This document shows positions 19,804 through 20,035 of a stretch of DNA of 20,035 bases, one piece after another. A program made the position numbers and the translations under genes. The stretch comes from Bigelowiella natans CCMP2755. Taxonomy: Eukaryota > Cercozoa > Chlorarachniophyceae. Within the stretch, counting starts at the first letter, position 1; every line of letters begins with the position of its first letter. The stretch is from the NCBI GenBank assembly GCA_000320545.1, contig ADNK01000110.1, forward strand, positions 1 through 20,035, given 5' to 3'. Below the pieces are notes generated by a model that made no database searches, was not told the origin of the DNA, and saw only the letters and a list, made by a program, of their open reading frames with translations.

Positions 19804-20035
19804 CTGAATTTCAATTATTTTAAAATAGCGCTACCATTTACATCCCCCCCCTCCACAACACACAAACTGTCTGACTGAGTGTATAGTAGGGGGTGATATG
19901 TTTTTGTATAGAGAGGGAGAGAGGAAGACAGGGAGAGAGGGAGAGAGAAACGAATCGTTTAATATAAACGGTATGTTGTCAATATGTTCAGGTCTATGTA
20001 AGGTCAAACATAGACTTTGCTGCGATTCGACAGTG
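19804..20035 (-). other. Upstream intron of the giant gene (no exon seen)
   Basis: Before the exon at 19803-19762 (VLEMKIDATEHSSQ) the minus strand holds a purine/pyrimidine-asymmetric GA-rich tract (about 19907-19949 on the plus strand) and no open stretch with splice signals in the required phase. The start codon of the giant gene must lie to the right of this window. Confidence 0.5.

Noticed and set aside
7219-20035. A virus-, transposon- or bacterial-type system in this window
   Set aside because: No polymerase, integrase, transposase, terminal repeats, CRISPR spacing or operon structure was found; the accessory-looking material is simple repeats and coiled-coil expansions.

Overview
The window is eukaryotic nuclear DNA. 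Its genes are broken by many short GT-AG introns (34 to about 380 nt), no operon or bacterial signals are visible, and the spacers and introns are full of CA, GA, TA, CAT and poly-C simple repeats. Intron density and gene compactness suit a protist or alga. I cannot name a lineage from sequence alone. Exon coordinates were worked out by hand from frame continuity, GT/AG sites and phase matching, so single junctions may be off.

Layout. (1) 1-1152, minus strand: the in-window part of a multi-exon gene of unknown function that runs off the left edge. (2) 1153-2076: spacer. (3) 2077-3517, minus strand: a complete three-exon alpha/beta hydrolase of 362 aa, with an HG oxyanion motif, a GLSFGG nucleophile elbow, and Asp and His in the expected places. 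(4) 3518-5038: spacer with a possible plus-strand first exon and a duplicated poly-C/(AT)n block. (5) 5039-5929 or beyond, plus strand: small exons of an unrecognised, partly coiled-coil gene whose phases chain correctly. (6) 5930-7218: spacer between convergent genes, unusually rich in CATGCA/ACATGT palindromes. (7) 7219-19803 and on past the right edge, minus strand: one giant coiled-coil gene.

The giant gene fills about two thirds of the window. I chain 18 exons totalling 9,120 nt, which give 3,039 codons plus a stop without one frame break; the N-terminus lies outside the window. The protein is almost entirely charged heptad-type coiled coil. It is interrupted by acidic/Ser/Pro linkers and carries one WW domain near the C-terminus, rebuilt across an intron, followed by more coiled coil. 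It looks like a long cytoskeletal, centrosomal/ciliary or Golgi-type scaffold, but no family can be assigned.

Most notable are three internal expansions in the giant gene. A tandem 1,129-bp duplication copied an entire exon-intron-exon block, and its intron copies are closer to each other than a neighbouring coding stretch is. A 213-bp (71-aa) tandem repeat carries the same splice-donor sequence in every unit, and its last partial unit has become the start of an intron. A looser 87-aa internal repeat lies in a later exon. No RNA gene, transposon or CRISPR array was recognised.
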